64,000 nt of DNA from JAEUJM01 sp044221555 (GCA_044221555.1 JBGAOY010000006.1:1-64000); one strand, 5' to 3'; counted from the first letter of the stretch, positions 8,005 to 17,588 are shown. Made by a program: numbers and translations. Notes: generated by a model not told the origin, from the letters alone.

Positions 8005-9627
8005 TCACGCCCGGCTGGTGACGAACTTGACCGTGTCCCTGCGGGCCGGGTCGGCGTCGGACTTCACGACCATGCTGCCGGTCAGCACCGATCCGGCCGG
8101 CGCGGTGACCTTGACCTTGACCACCACCTTGATCAGGACGGCGTCTCCGGGCGCGAGCACCGGGGTGGTGTACGTCCCCGCAACCACCTGGGGCGTGATG
8201 TCGACGCCACCGGCGGTGTAGGTCACCCTGAACCGGGTGGTGGTGGCCGTGCCCTTCAAGCGCAGCGCGTCGGCGAACGGGGCGTCGTTCTGGGCCGACA
8301 CCCAGTAGGTGATCGTGCTGCCCCTCGCGGCGGCCCCCTGAACGGTCTGACCCGCGCCGGTCGCGTTGTAGACCCCGTCGCCCTTGAACACACCCGTGGC
8401 GCCCTTCCGGATGCGGGCGTCAGGCCGGGGGTCGGCGACGGTGTACGCGTGGGTCACCTCGGAGGTGTTGCCGGCCACGTCGGTCGCGGTGACCGTGAAC
8501 AGGTGGTCGCCGAGGGCGCTGGTGTCGATTGGTGACCCGTCGACGACGGTGCCGACGCAGCCGTCGACGGCGGCGATGCCCGAGCCCCCTGCGTTGTCGG
8601 CGCAGAAGTACTCGGCGTCGACGATCTGGTCGAGCGGGTAGGCCGCGCCGTCGGGTGGCGCGACCAGGTCGACCGTCGGGTCGGTCAGGTCGCCGAACTT
8701 CTGGACCCGGTGGTTGTACCCGTCGACGACGTAGAGGTTCTCGTGGCGGTCGACCGCGACCGCGTGCACACCGCTGAACTGGCCCTCGGCGGCGCCGGCG
8801 CTGCCCCATTCGGTGATGAGCGTGCCGGTGCCATCGAACTCCTGGACCCGGTTGAACCGCTCGTCGGTGACGTACACATGGCCGTCGCCGTCGACCGCGA
8901 CCCCCCAGGGGTCGAAGTAGTTGCCGCTCCCGTCCCCGATCTGCCACTGCGTGATGACGACGCCCGACGCCGTGTACCGCAGGACCCGGTCGTAGCCGGG
9001 CTCGGTGGTGTAGACGTCGCCGGTGATGGGGTCGATCGCGACGCTGATCGCGTAGGACGGCCAGGCACCGAGGTAGGTGCCGCCGGCGGTGAACCGTTCG
9101 ATCCGATTGTTGCCGGTGTCGGTGACGTACACGTCGCCGGTGTCGTGATTCACCGCCACCGAGTACGGGTAGAGGAACTCGCCCGGGCCGCCGCCCGGAC
9201 GGCCCCATCCACCGAGGTAGGTGCCGTCGGAACCGAACTTCTGGATGCGGCTGTTGCCCGTGTCGGCCACGTAGACGTCGCCGTCGGCGTCGACCGCCAA
9301 CCCCGCCTCCCCGTTCAGCTCACCGGCACCGCCGCCGCGGCTGCCCCATTGGCCGAGGTACTGGCCGTCGAGGTCGAATTTCTCGACGCGGCTCATGTTG
9401 GCATCCGCGACGAAGACGGTGGCGCGTTCGGAGTCGACCGCGATCCCGTACGGGTTGTTGAACTGCCCGTCCCCGGTCCCGAGGCTGCCCCAGGTGGTGA
9501 TGAACGACGGGGGTGGCTCGGTGGCGCCGGCGGGGCCGGCCCCGCCGACCAGAACGAGCGTGGACATCACCGAGGCCAGCACCAAGAACCGCACCACACC
9601 CGACCGGACCACCCTCGCTCGCCTCAT
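8005..9627 (-). CDS. Secreted NHL-repeat propeller protein with Ig-like and shared C-terminal domains (paralog 3)
   Basis: The product is about 540 residues. I chose the ATG at 9627 rather than the in-frame GTG at 9642, because the TTCGGC box then sits 35 bp upstream and TTGGGG precedes the start, as in the paralogs. It has a signal peptide (FLVLASVMSTLVLVGGAG) and NHL-type blades with some unusual ones (GVAVDGDGHVYVTDERFN, SVAIDPITGDVYTTEPG). An Ig-like HYR module follows (PTVDLVAPPDGAAYPLDQ). The shared C-terminal domain starts PDARIRKG and ends FVTSRA. At DNA level its last 400 bp are close to those of paralog 4, while the propellers differ. Confidence 0.84.
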   Translation of the reverse strand: MRRARVVRSGVVRFLVLASVMSTLVLVGGAGPAGATEPPPSFITTWGSLGTGDGQFNNPYGIAVDSERATVFVADANMSRVEKFDLDGQYLGQWGSRGGGAGELNGEAGLAVDADGDVYVADTGNSRIQKFGSDGTYLGGWGRPGGGPGEFLYPYSVAVNHDTGDVYVTDTGNNRIERFTAGGTYLGAWPSYAISVAIDPITGDVYTTEPGYDRVLRYTASGVVITQWQIGDGSGNYFDPWGVAVDGDGHVYVTDERFNRVQEFDGTGTLITEWGSAGAAEGQFSGVHAVAVDRHENLYVVDGYNHRVQKFGDLTDPTVDLVAPPDGAAYPLDQIVDAEYFCADNAGGSGIAAVDGCVGTVVDGSPIDTSALGDHLFTVTATDVAGNTSEVTHAYTVADPRPDARIRKGATGVFKGDGVYNATGAGQTVQGAAARGSTITYWVSAQNDAPFADALRLKGTATTTRFRVTYTAGGVDITPQVVAGTYTTPVLAPGDAVLIKVVVKVKVTAPAGSVLTGSMVVKSDADPARRDTVKFVTSRA

Positions 9628-9661
9628 GACCCCAACGTTCACCCCCTCGCCGACGACGGGT

Positions 9662-9675
9662 AGAGGCGAAGGCCC
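9662..9675 (-). promoter_or_regulatory. Divergent TTCGGC box upstream of NHL paralog 3
   Basis: The minus-strand sequence GGGCCTTCGCCTCT lies 35 bp before the ATG at 9627. It is the weakest match among the five boxes, but the spacing is conserved. Confidence 0.35.
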
Positions 9676-9699
9676 ATTTGTGCGGCCGGTCCCCGACGA

Positions 9700-12051
9700 T
9701 CACCCAACGGGGTCGATGCGGGTGACCGTACCGCCTCCCGAATCGGCCACCCAGGCCGAGTCGCCGGCGATGTCCACCCCGAAGGGGAGGTTGCCGACAT
9801 CGACGGTGGCGGTGACCTGGTCGGTTGCGGGATCGATGAGGCTGGCGGTGTCGTCGGCCTGGTTCGTCGCCCACACCGCGTCGCCGGTGGCCGCCACGCC
9901 GATCAGGAAGCCGCCGACGTCGACCGTGGCGACCACCTCGTTCGTGGCGGCATCGATGCGGGTCACCGACCCTTCGTCGAAGCCGGCGACCCACACGTCG
10001 TCACCCGCGACCGCCACCGCGTAAGGGGTGGCGCCGACGTCGACGGTCGCCACCACCTCGTCGGTGGCCGGGTCGATGCGCGACACAGAGTCGTCGTCCC
10101 GATTGGTGACCCACACCGCGCCACCGGTGGCGGCCACGCCCTGCGGGGTCGCTCCGACCTCGATGGTCGCCACCACCTCGTCGGTCGCCGGGTCGATCCG
10201 CGACACCGTCTCGTCAGCCTGGTTCACGACCCACACGGCCTCGGGGGCGGCGGCCACGCCGGCCGGCGCCTCGCCGACGGCGACGGTGGCGACCACCTCG
10301 TTGGTGACGGGATCGATCCGGGTGACCGTCCGGTTGTTGAAGCTGGCCGCCCACACCGCGTCGTTGACGGCGGCCACGGCGACGGGGTTGCCGGCGACGT
10401 CCACGGTGGCCCCGACTCTGTCCCCGGAAGGATTGATGCCGGACGGATTGATGCGGCTGACGGTGTCGCTGTCCGGGTCGGCCACCCACACCGCGCCACC
10501 CGCGGCCGCCACCCCCTGTGGGTTCGTGCCCACGTCGAGCGTCGCGCTGACCACGAAGGGGGCGGCGACGCTCGTGGTCGACGCCGACAGCGGCTGGGCT
10601 CCCGCGTCGCCGGCGTCGCTACCACCGTCGGGCCTGGTCATGAGGAAGACGGCGGCGCCGAGCACGAGCACCACCGCCACCCCGCCGCCGACGAGCACAC
10701 CGGTCCGCCGGCGAGGACCACCCTGGGCACGGCCCTCGCCGTGGCCGGGGAACCCGGGGCCCGGCGTGGTCGCCGAGTCGGCTGCGGACCGCGGTGCCGG
10801 AGGGGAGGAGGGCGCCGGCGCCGGCGCAGGCTCCGGTGAGCTCGACGGCGACGGCGACGGCGGGGGTGGCGGCGGCGACGGGAGTGGCGTCGGCGACAGG
10901 GGGAGTGGCGCCGATCCTGGAAGCAGCGGCGGGGGTGGCAACGGCGGCGCGGGCGACGAGGAGACGTTGATCGTTGGAAGGAGATCAGCCCGTGCGGCTT
11001 CGGTCGCCGGCGCACCGGCTGCGGGAGCGCCCAGGTCGGACGCGGGGCCAACGGGGGCCTCTGGACCGGGGGCCAACGTGCCCAGAGCGGAAGCGTCACC
11101 CCCGAACGCAGGTCCACCGGGCGCGGGATGGTCCTGCGCAGGCGCCGTGCCATCCGGAGCGGGAGTGCTTCGTGCGGCAGCGCCCGAGGCCGGCCGACGC
11201 GCGAGCGGGGCGAGCCTGAGCTCCGTCACGGGCTCGCCGTTGTCGGCCTGGATGCGCTGCAGTTGCCGTCCCAGCTCCTCGGCCGAGGCCGGTCGATCCC
11301 CGGGGTCCTTGGCCAGCGTGCGCACCACCAGGTCCGCCAGCGCCTCCGGAACCCCGGCCAAGCGCGGGACCGGCGCCTCGATCACGCGGAGCATCTGGGT
11401 GGCGACGGGTTCGTCGGGGTCGCCGGCGAAGGGCGACGACCCCGACACGAGGGTGTGAAAGGTCGAGGCGAGGCCGTACAGGTCGGCCCGTTCGTCGGGG
11501 CGGTGGCCGCGCAGCACCTCGGGAGCGACATGGGCGACCGTGAAGGAGGCGCGGCCCGTGGTGGTGCGGCCCGTTCCCGCGATGGCGGCGATGCCGAAAT
11601 CGGCGAGCTTGGCCTCGCCGAACGGGCCGACCATGACGTTCTCCGGCTTCAGGTCGCGGTGCAGCGTGCCGGCCGCGTGCGCCGCCCCGAGTGCGCCGGC
11701 CACCTGGACCCCGGCCGTCACCGCCTCTTCCCACGGGAGCGGACCCTCCCGCAGGCGATCGCTCAGCGAGCCCGCCTCGAGGAACTCCATCGCCAGGTAG
11801 GGGTGCCCGCCGGCGGTGATCCCCGAGTCGAACAGCGCCACCACGTTCGGGTGCCACGAGAGGCTGCCCATCGCCACGCACTCGCGGGCGAATCGGTTGC
11901 GGGCCCGCTTGTCGAGATCTGCGACCTCGAGCAGCTTGAGCGCCACCACCCTGCCGTGGCGGTCCTGGCGGGCGCGGTACACCACCCCGAAGCCGCCCCT
12001 GGCCACCTGCACCAGATCGGAGTAGCCGTCGATGACCGGCACCTCCGCCAC
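9700..12051 (-). CDS. Membrane Ser/Thr protein kinase with extracellular Vgb-type propeller sensor
   Basis: The product is 783 residues from a GTG preceded by GGGGAGGA (spacing 6-8). Residues 8 to about 265 are a Hanks-type kinase: glycine loop ARGGFGVVYRA, Lys39 in VALK, catalytic HRDLKPEN, DFG and APE are all present. A long Pro/Ala/Ser linker follows, then one membrane helix (GVLVGGGVAVVLVLGAAVFL). Outside the membrane come seven propeller blades of about 42 residues (AVWVxN...VSRIDPATDEVVATVDVG). The design parallels mycobacterial PknD, a kinase with an external propeller. The propeller resembles the lipoprotein encoded at 995-1975. It is flanked by NHL genes, so it may sense or regulate the same surface system. 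Confidence 0.9.
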   Translation of the reverse strand: MAEVPVIDGYSDLVQVARGGFGVVYRARQDRHGRVVALKLLEVADLDKRARNRFARECVAMGSLSWHPNVVALFDSGITAGGHPYLAMEFLEAGSLSDRLREGPLPWEEAVTAGVQVAGALGAAHAAGTLHRDLKPENVMVGPFGEAKLADFGIAAIAGTGRTTTGRASFTVAHVAPEVLRGHRPDERADLYGLASTFHTLVSGSSPFAGDPDEPVATQMLRVIEAPVPRLAGVPEALADLVVRTLAKDPGDRPASAEELGRQLQRIQADNGEPVTELRLAPLARRPASGAAARSTPAPDGTAPAQDHPAPGGPAFGGDASALGTLAPGPEAPVGPASDLGAPAAGAPATEAARADLLPTINVSSSPAPPLPPPPLLPGSAPLPLSPTPLPSPPPPPPSPSPSSSPEPAPAPAPSSPPAPRSAADSATTPGPGFPGHGEGRAQGGPRRRTGVLVGGGVAVVLVLGAAVFLMTRPDGGSDAGDAGAQPLSASTTSVAAPFVVSATLDVGTNPQGVAAAGGAVWVADPDSDTVSRINPSGINPSGDRVGATVDVAGNPVAVAAVNDAVWAASFNNRTVTRIDPVTNEVVATVAVGEAPAGVAAAPEAVWVVNQADETVSRIDPATDEVVATIEVGATPQGVAATGGAVWVTNRDDDSVSRIDPATDEVVATVDVGATPYAVAVAGDDVWVAGFDEGSVTRIDAATNEVVATVDVGGFLIGVAATGDAVWATNQADDTASLIDPATDQVTATVDVGNLPFGVDIAGDSAWVADSGGGTVTRIDPVG

Positions 12052-12173
12052 GCGCCATCCTCCCCGTCGCCACCCGTGCGCGTCGACACTACGACAACCA
12101 GCGGAGGACCGCGCGGGTGAGGCTCGAACCGACAGGCGGTGGGGGCAGGGCACGAGGGGGGCCGGACAACGGG

Positions 12174-13568
12174 CTACGCCCGGCTGGTGACGGACTTCAC
12201 CGTGTCCCTGCGGGCCGGGTCGGCGTCGGACTTCACGATCATGGTGCCGGTCAGGACCGATCCCGCCGGCGCCGTGCCCTTGACCTTCACGACCACCTTG
12301 ATCAGCACGGCGTCTCCGGGCGCTAGCTCCGGAGTGGTGTAGGTCCCTGCGACCACCTGTGCCGTGATGTCGACGCCGCCGGCAGTGTAGGTCACCTTGA
12401 ACCGGGTCGTGGTGGCCGTGCCCTTCAGGCGCAGCACATCGGCGAACGGAGCGTCGTTCTGGGCCGACACCCAGTAGGTCACCGTCGAGCCCCGAGCAGC
12501 GGTGCCGGTCTTGGTCTGACCCGCGCCCGTCGCGTTGTAGACACCGTCGCCCTTGAAGGCGCCGGCGCCCTTGCTGATGCGGCCGTCGGGCCGAGCAACG
12601 GGGCCGAACTCCTGGACCCGGTAGTTGTCGCCGTCGACGACGTAGACGTGGCCGTCGCCGTCGGCGGCGACGTCGAGCGGCGTGTGGAACTGGCCCGGCG
12701 CGCTGCCGGTTGTGCCCCACTGGGACACGAACGTGCCCGTGGCGGTGAACTCCTGCATCCGGTCGTTGTCCGTGTCGGCGACGTAGACGTGCCCGTCGCC
12801 GTCGACCGCGACGCCGTGCGGGAAGACGAACTGGCCGGGGCCCGACCCGAAGCTCCCCCAAGAGGTGAGGAAGGTGCCGGTCGAGGTGTACTTCTCGACC
12901 CGCTGCACGTTGCCCGGGAAGGGGTCGTTACCGCTGTTCTCGACCACGTAGACGCTGCCGTCGCCGTCGACGGCCACACCCTCGGGGCTGCCGGCGCCAC
13001 CGGCGCTCAGCGTGTCCCACTCGGTGAGGAACGTGCCGGTCGAGCTGAATTTCTGGATGCGGCACCGGGCGTCCGCGACATAGACGTTGCCGTTCCCGTC
13101 CACCGCGATCCCCGCGGGGTAGGTGAACTCTCCCTCGCCGATGCCACGGGTGCCCCACTGGGTGACGTACACGCCGGCTGCGGTGAACTTCTGGATGCGG
13201 TCGTTCCAGGTGTCGGCCACGTAGACGCTGTTGTCCGTGGGGTCGATGGCGATGCCGCCCGGGAAGCTGAACTGGCCGTCGCCGTTGCCCGTGGTGCCCC
13301 ACTGGCCGACGTAGGTGCCGGACGAGGTGAAGCGCTGCACCCGATCGGCGTCGACCACGTAGACGTCGCCGTTGCCGCCGACCGCCACCGCCCACGGGAG
13401 CTGGAACTGGCCGGCGCCCGTCCCGTGGCTGCCCCACGCGGTGATGAACGACGGCGGATCGTCAGCCACAGCCGCATCGGCGCCGGCCACCACACCCAGC
13501 ATCGACGCCAGCAGCGCCACGACCACGAGGCGCACCACACCGGCCCGGAGCTTCACGTTCACCGTCAC
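12174..13568 (-). CDS. Secreted NHL-repeat propeller protein with shared C-terminal domain (paralog 4)
   Basis: The product has 464 residues from a GTG with GGTGGAG just upstream. A signal peptide (LVVVALLASMLGVVAGADAAVA) is followed by seven NHL blades (for example GIAVDGNGNVYVADARCRIQ, GVAVDGDGHVYVADTDNDRM). The shared C-terminal domain runs from PDGRISKG to SVTSRA. There is no Ig-like module, as in paralog 1. It lies 122 bp upstream of the kinase gene on the same strand, so the two may be co-transcribed. One blade carries a Cys (ADARCR), which is unusual for the family. Confidence 0.86.
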   Translation of the reverse strand: MTVNVKLRAGVVRLVVVALLASMLGVVAGADAAVADDPPSFITAWGSHGTGAGQFQLPWAVAVGGNGDVYVVDADRVQRFTSSGTYVGQWGTTGNGDGQFSFPGGIAIDPTDNSVYVADTWNDRIQKFTAAGVYVTQWGTRGIGEGEFTYPAGIAVDGNGNVYVADARCRIQKFSSTGTFLTEWDTLSAGGAGSPEGVAVDGDGSVYVVENSGNDPFPGNVQRVEKYTSTGTFLTSWGSFGSGPGQFVFPHGVAVDGDGHVYVADTDNDRMQEFTATGTFVSQWGTTGSAPGQFHTPLDVAADGDGHVYVVDGDNYRVQEFGPVARPDGRISKGAGAFKGDGVYNATGAGQTKTGTAARGSTVTYWVSAQNDAPFADVLRLKGTATTTRFKVTYTAGGVDITAQVVAGTYTTPELAPGDAVLIKVVVKVKGTAPAGSVLTGTMIVKSDADPARRDTVKSVTSRA

Positions 13569-13601
13569 GGCTCCACCGTCGCGCCGGTCGTCCGAGGTGG
13601 T

Positions 13602-13617
13602 CAGGGCCGAACGGCAC
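13602..13617 (-). promoter_or_regulatory. TTCGGCCCT box upstream of NHL paralog 4
   Basis: The minus-strand sequence GTGCCGTTCGGCCCTG is identical to the paralog 1 box. It lies 34 bp before the GTG start and is followed by the conserved leader GGCGCGACGGTGG. Confidence 0.5.
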
Positions 13618-13791
13618 CTAGCGTCGCGTGCGTGCCCCGCCGCTCCCCGGTGTACCGGTCGGCGGGTGACCTCGCCGCCCCGTCCTCCGGACGGCCTGGC
13701 TGACCGTGTTGCCGACCCGGGGCCGGGACCACGACGGAGGTAGCGTCACGGTCGACACGTCGGTCCGCCGGGGCCTGGGAGGGGCGGGATC

Positions 13792-14793
13792 GTGGGGAAG
13801 ACGTCGAGGATGCTGACGGGCGCCGTGGTGCTCGCCCTGGCCGCCGTGTCGATCGCCGGCGCCCCACCGCCCGTCGGCGCCACCGCGGCCGACGCCGTCA
13901 CCACCGGCACCCCGGGCACCGGCGCCACCGAGTGCTCGGGTCGGCGGCCCCGAGCGGCCGGCACCGTCAACCGGTCGCTCGAGCGCAACGGCTACCACCG
14001 CACCTACGTGCTGCACGTGCCTCCCGGCTACGACCCCACGGTGGCCACCCCGGTGGTCGTGCTGCTGCACGGGCAGGGGTCGTACGGCATCCAGCAACTG
14101 ATCTACAGCGGCTACGGCGCGCTGGCCGACCGGGAAGGCTTCCTGGTGCTCGCGCCCGACACCGCCTACCCCACGGTCAACCAGTGGCTGATCGGCTCGG
14201 GCCCGGGGGCGACGCCCTGGGTGGACCCCCGGGTCGACGACGTCGGCTTCGTGCGGGTGCTGCTCGACCGCCTGTCGGCGCAGTTCTGCGTCGACACCCA
14301 CCGGGTGTTCGCCACGGGGATCTCGAGCGGCGGGTTCATGGCCAGCTACCTGGCCTGCCGTCTGCCGGGCCGGATCGCGTCCGTGGTGACGGTGGCGGCC
14401 ACCGTCTACTCCGACGACGCCGAGGACTGCGCCACACCCCGACCGGTACCGGTGCTGGCCTTCCACGGCACGGCCGACCGCAACGTGCCCTTCGACCACC
14501 AGACCTTCGGCGTCGCGGGCCCCAACGACGGGGTGGTGGCGAACGTGCGGCGGTGGGCGACCCGCCGCAACGGCTGCACCGGGGCCAGCACCGTCACCCA
14601 GCTGGCCCCCGACGTGTCCCGGCGGTCATGGGACTGCCCGAGCGGCCAGCCCGCTCGCCTGGTGCGCATCCAGGGTGGCGGCCACACCTGGCCGGGCTCG
14701 CCGATCGACGTGCCCTCGCTCGGCGTCACCACCCACAGCGTGTCGGCCACCGCCATGGGCTGGCGGTTCTTCCAGGCCAACCCGATGCCCTGA
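13792..14793 (+). CDS. Secreted LpqC/PHB-depolymerase-type esterase
   Basis: The product has 333 residues from a GTG with GGGAGGGG upstream. It has a signal peptide (MLTGAVVLALAAVSIAGAPP) and then an alpha/beta-hydrolase of the esterase/PHB-depolymerase/LpqC group. The catalytic triad is visible as Ser in GISSGGFM, Asp in HGTADRNVP and His in GGGHTWPG. The oxyanion region is VVVLLHGQGSYG. Several cysteines (ECSG, QFCVD, LACRL, DCATP, GCTG, DCPS) fit disulfides of a secreted enzyme. Such enzymes cleave polyester or hydroxycinnamate esters, and the actual substrate is unknown. Confidence 0.85.
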   Translation: MGKTSRMLTGAVVLALAAVSIAGAPPPVGATAADAVTTGTPGTGATECSGRRPRAAGTVNRSLERNGYHRTYVLHVPPGYDPTVATPVVVLLHGQGSYGIQQLIYSGYGALADREGFLVLAPDTAYPTVNQWLIGSGPGATPWVDPRVDDVGFVRVLLDRLSAQFCVDTHRVFATGISSGGFMASYLACRLPGRIASVVTVAATVYSDDAEDCATPRPVPVLAFHGTADRNVPFDHQTFGVAGPNDGVVANVRRWATRRNGCTGASTVTQLAPDVSRRSWDCPSGQPARLVRIQGGGHTWPGSPIDVPSLGVTTHSVSATAMGWRFFQANPMP

Positions 14794-14942
14794 CGCGCGG
14801 ATCGGGTGGGGCGGGTCGCTCCCCGCACGAGAACGCGGCGAACCGCCGGTGCCGGACGCCGCGGCGCCGGGCCACCCCCACCCGCCTGCGGTGGGCCCTC
14901 CGTGGCCACCCACACCACTGCGGACGCCCCCGGGACGGACCA

Positions 14943-14962
14943 AACCCCGGTTCTCCGGGGTT
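14943..14962. terminator. Hairpin after the esterase gene
   Basis: AACCCCGG-TTCT-CCGGGGTT is a perfect 8-bp stem with a 4-base loop. It lies 150 bp after the esterase stop and 50 bp before the GGDEF-EAL start. It has no T-run, so a factor-independent terminator is only a possibility. Confidence 0.35.
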
Positions 14963-14978
14963 CTGGCGTAGCCTGCCC

Positions 14979-14996
14979 GATCAGCACGCGCTGATC
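14979..14996. promoter_or_regulatory. Inverted repeat directly before the GGDEF-EAL gene
   Basis: GATCAGC-ACGC-GCTGATC is a perfect 7-bp inverted repeat ending 15 bp before the ATG. It could be an operator, or an mRNA hairpin that limits access to the weak ribosome site (TAGGA). Confidence 0.4.
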
Positions 14997-15011
14997 GACT
15001 TGACTAGGACC

Positions 15012-17564
15012 ATGGCGGACGGCCCCACCGGTATCCCACAACCCAACCCGGCCCCCTCCGCCGAACCCGGCGCCGCCGCACCCGACGCCGCGGCCCCGCG
15101 CGATTGGCGCACCACCGCGGTCGCCACCGCCCCGACGGGCATCGTGCTCTTCGACTTCACGGGTCGTGTGCTCGACGCCAACCCCGCCTTCGCCGAGCTG
15201 GTCGAGCGCCGGGCCAGCCAGGCCCGCGAGATGAACCTGCTCGACATCGTCGCCCCCAACTACCTGCAGAGCACCACCGAGCGCCTGTCGGCCGCCGCCG
15301 AGGGCCGCTGCTCCACCATCACCGTCGAGCTGCGGGTGCCCGTCAGCGGCGGCCAGAGCCGCCACGTCGTGGGCGAGGCCACGGTGCTGGCGGGCCGCGA
15401 CACGGTGCCGGTCGCCGCCATCGCCCACGTGCGTGACGTCACCGCCGAGCGCCGCACACTCGACTCGCTGCGCCGGGCCGACGAGCAACTCGACGCCATC
15501 GCGTCGGGATCGGCGCTGGTGGCATTCACGTTCGGCCTCGACGGCGCAGTGCGCAGCTGGAGCCCCGCGGCCGCCCGCACGTTCGGCTGGCCGGTGGCGA
15601 GCGTGCTCGGCCGGGCGGTGCCGCTGAGCGGCTACACCGACCCCTGGGGCAGCCGGCGCGAAGGCTTCGTGGGCGACGAGCTGGCCACCGTCGAGGTGTC
15701 GGGCCACCGCCCCGACGGCACGATGTTCCGCTGCCGCCTCACGCTCGCGCCTCAGCTCGACGAGCACCGCCGACGCGTCGCCACGGTCGCGATGATGAAC
15801 GACACCGGCCGGCGGGTGGGCGTCGAGCGCACCACCGCCACCGACGACGAGCCCTTCCGCGTGCTGGTACACAAGATCGCCGACACCGTCACCGTGCTCG
15901 ACGGCGGCGGCAACCTGCTCTACAGCACCAGCGAGATGAAGGAGATCCTGGGCTACCCCCCCGAGTTCTGGGACGAGCGCAGCGCCTTCGACCTGGCCCA
16001 CCCCGACGACCTCGACCAGGCCAACGCGCTGCTCCGCCGGGTGGTCGAAACCCCCGGCCTCAGCCAGACCGGCGAGTTCCGGGCCCGCCGGGCCGACGGC
16101 CACTGGGAGGCGATCGAGTTCACGGGGATGAACCTGCTCGACGACCCCGACATCGCCGGCATCATCGTCACCACCCGCTCCATCTCCGACCGGCCCCCCG
16201 CGCACCGCCTCACCAACGGCGACCGCGAGGTGCTCGAGCTGGGCGCCCGCCTCGCCCACCAGGTGATGCACGACGGGCTCACCGGCCTGCCCAACCGCAC
16301 GCTGCTGGTCGACCGCATCGGCCAGGCCCTCGATCGGGTGCCGCAGGCCACCCGGCCCGGCGGGGCCCGTGCCGCGGTGCTGCTGATCGACCTCGACCGG
16401 TTCAAGGTGATCAACGACAGCCTCGGCCACCAGGCCGGCGACCAGTTGCTGGTGCGGGTGGCCGTCCGCCTCGAGCAGGCCATCGCCGCCGAGGGGGCGG
16501 TGCTCGGCCGGTTCGGCGGCGACGAGTTCGTGGTGGTGATCGACCATCCCACCGACCTCCACGCCGCCCACCGCCTGGCCGGGCAGCTGCAGACCGCCAT
16601 GGCCGAGCCCTTCGCCCTCGAGGGCAGCGAGGCGCTGCTCACCATCAGCGTGGGCATCGCCCTGGGCGGCCCCAGCGACGACAGCGACAGCCTGCTGCGC
16701 AACGCCGCCGCGGCCATGTACCGGGCCAAGGACCGGGGCGGCGACGGCGTCGAGGCCTTCGACGACGCCCTGCGGGTGCGCATGCTCGACCGGTTGCACT
16801 TCGAGAACGATCTGCGCCAGGCCCTCGACCACGGGGAGCTGACCCTGTCGTACCAGCCGACGGTGTCGCTCGAGAGCGGCCGGGTGATCGGTGTCGAGGC
16901 CCTGCTGCGGTGGACCCACCCCGAGCGTGGCGCGGTCGGACCGTCGCAGTTCGTGCCCGTCGCCGAGGAGTCGGGGCTCATCGTGCCGATGGGCGCCTGG
17001 GTGCTCAACGAGGCCATCGGCCAGGCCGCGTCGTGGCTCCGGGCCGTTCCCGGCCACCCCCACTTCCTGCTGTCGGTGAACCTGTCCCCCCGCCAGTTGG
17101 CGTCGCCCGAGTTGGTGCCGCTGCTGCGGCGCCTGCTCGACCGCCACGGGTGGCCGCCCGAGTACCTGGCGCTCGAGCTCACCGAGAACATCCTGCTCGA
17201 CGACGTCGACACCACGATCGACGTGCTCCGCTCGCTGAAGTCCCTGGGCGTGCGGTTGGCGGTGGACGACCTCGGCACGGGCTACTCGTCGCTCGCCTAC
17301 CTCGAGCGCTTCCCGTTCGACATCGTCAAGATCGACCAGTCGTTCATCGAGGCACTGGGCTCGACGGGTGGCGGGCTGGCCATCACCGCCGCGGTGGTGC
17401 TGATGGCCCGGTCGCTCGGCCTGGTGACGGTGGCCGAGGGCGTGGAGACCCGGGGCCAGACCGCGGTGCTCCAGAGCCTGGGCTGCGACTGGGGCCAGGG
17501 CTACCACTTCGCCCGGCCCCTGCCCGCCCACGAGGCGGCCGCGCTCCTCAACACCACCCTGTAG
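15012..17564 (+). CDS. PAS-GGDEF-EAL protein (c-di-GMP synthesis/degradation)
   Basis: The product has 850 residues, with no signal peptide or membrane segment apparent. Two to three PAS-like sensor modules occupy about residues 30-390 (for example TGIVLFDFTGRVLDANPAFA, VTVLDGGGNLLYSTSEMKEI). A diguanylate cyclase domain follows with an intact GGDEF motif at about 502 (GRFGGDEFVVVID), preceded by LIDLDRFKVINDSLGH. The phosphodiesterase domain has EAL at about 629 (VEALLRWTHPERG), plus DDLGTGYSSLAYL and KIDQSFI. Both catalytic signatures look active. In a window with pilus and surface-protein genes, a role in the surface-lifestyle switch is plausible. Confidence 0.93.
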   Translation: MADGPTGIPQPNPAPSAEPGAAAPDAAAPRDWRTTAVATAPTGIVLFDFTGRVLDANPAFAELVERRASQAREMNLLDIVAPNYLQSTTERLSAAAEGRCSTITVELRVPVSGGQSRHVVGEATVLAGRDTVPVAAIAHVRDVTAERRTLDSLRRADEQLDAIASGSALVAFTFGLDGAVRSWSPAAARTFGWPVASVLGRAVPLSGYTDPWGSRREGFVGDELATVEVSGHRPDGTMFRCRLTLAPQLDEHRRRVATVAMMNDTGRRVGVERTTATDDEPFRVLVHKIADTVTVLDGGGNLLYSTSEMKEILGYPPEFWDERSAFDLAHPDDLDQANALLRRVVETPGLSQTGEFRARRADGHWEAIEFTGMNLLDDPDIAGIIVTTRSISDRPPAHRLTNGDREVLELGARLAHQVMHDGLTGLPNRTLLVDRIGQALDRVPQATRPGGARAAVLLIDLDRFKVINDSLGHQAGDQLLVRVAVRLEQAIAAEGAVLGRFGGDEFVVVIDHPTDLHAAHRLAGQLQTAMAEPFALEGSEALLTISVGIALGGPSDDSDSLLRNAAAAMYRAKDRGGDGVEAFDDALRVRMLDRLHFENDLRQALDHGELTLSYQPTVSLESGRVIGVEALLRWTHPERGAVGPSQFVPVAEESGLIVPMGAWVLNEAIGQAASWLRAVPGHPHFLLSVNLSPRQLASPELVPLLRRLLDRHGWPPEYLALELTENILLDDVDTTIDVLRSLKSLGVRLAVDDLGTGYSSLAYLERFPFDIVKIDQSFIEALGSTGGGLAITAAVVLMARSLGLVTVAEGVETRGQTAVLQSLGCDWGQGYHFARPLPAHEAAALLNTTL

Positions 17565-17588
17565 CGCGCGGCCCGTTCGACCGCCGGG

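Noticed and set aside
12052..12861. N-terminal extension of the propeller-sensor kinase
   Set aside because: It overlaps the NHL paralog 4 coding region in another frame. The kinase fold begins right after the GTG at 12051, which has a good ribosome site.
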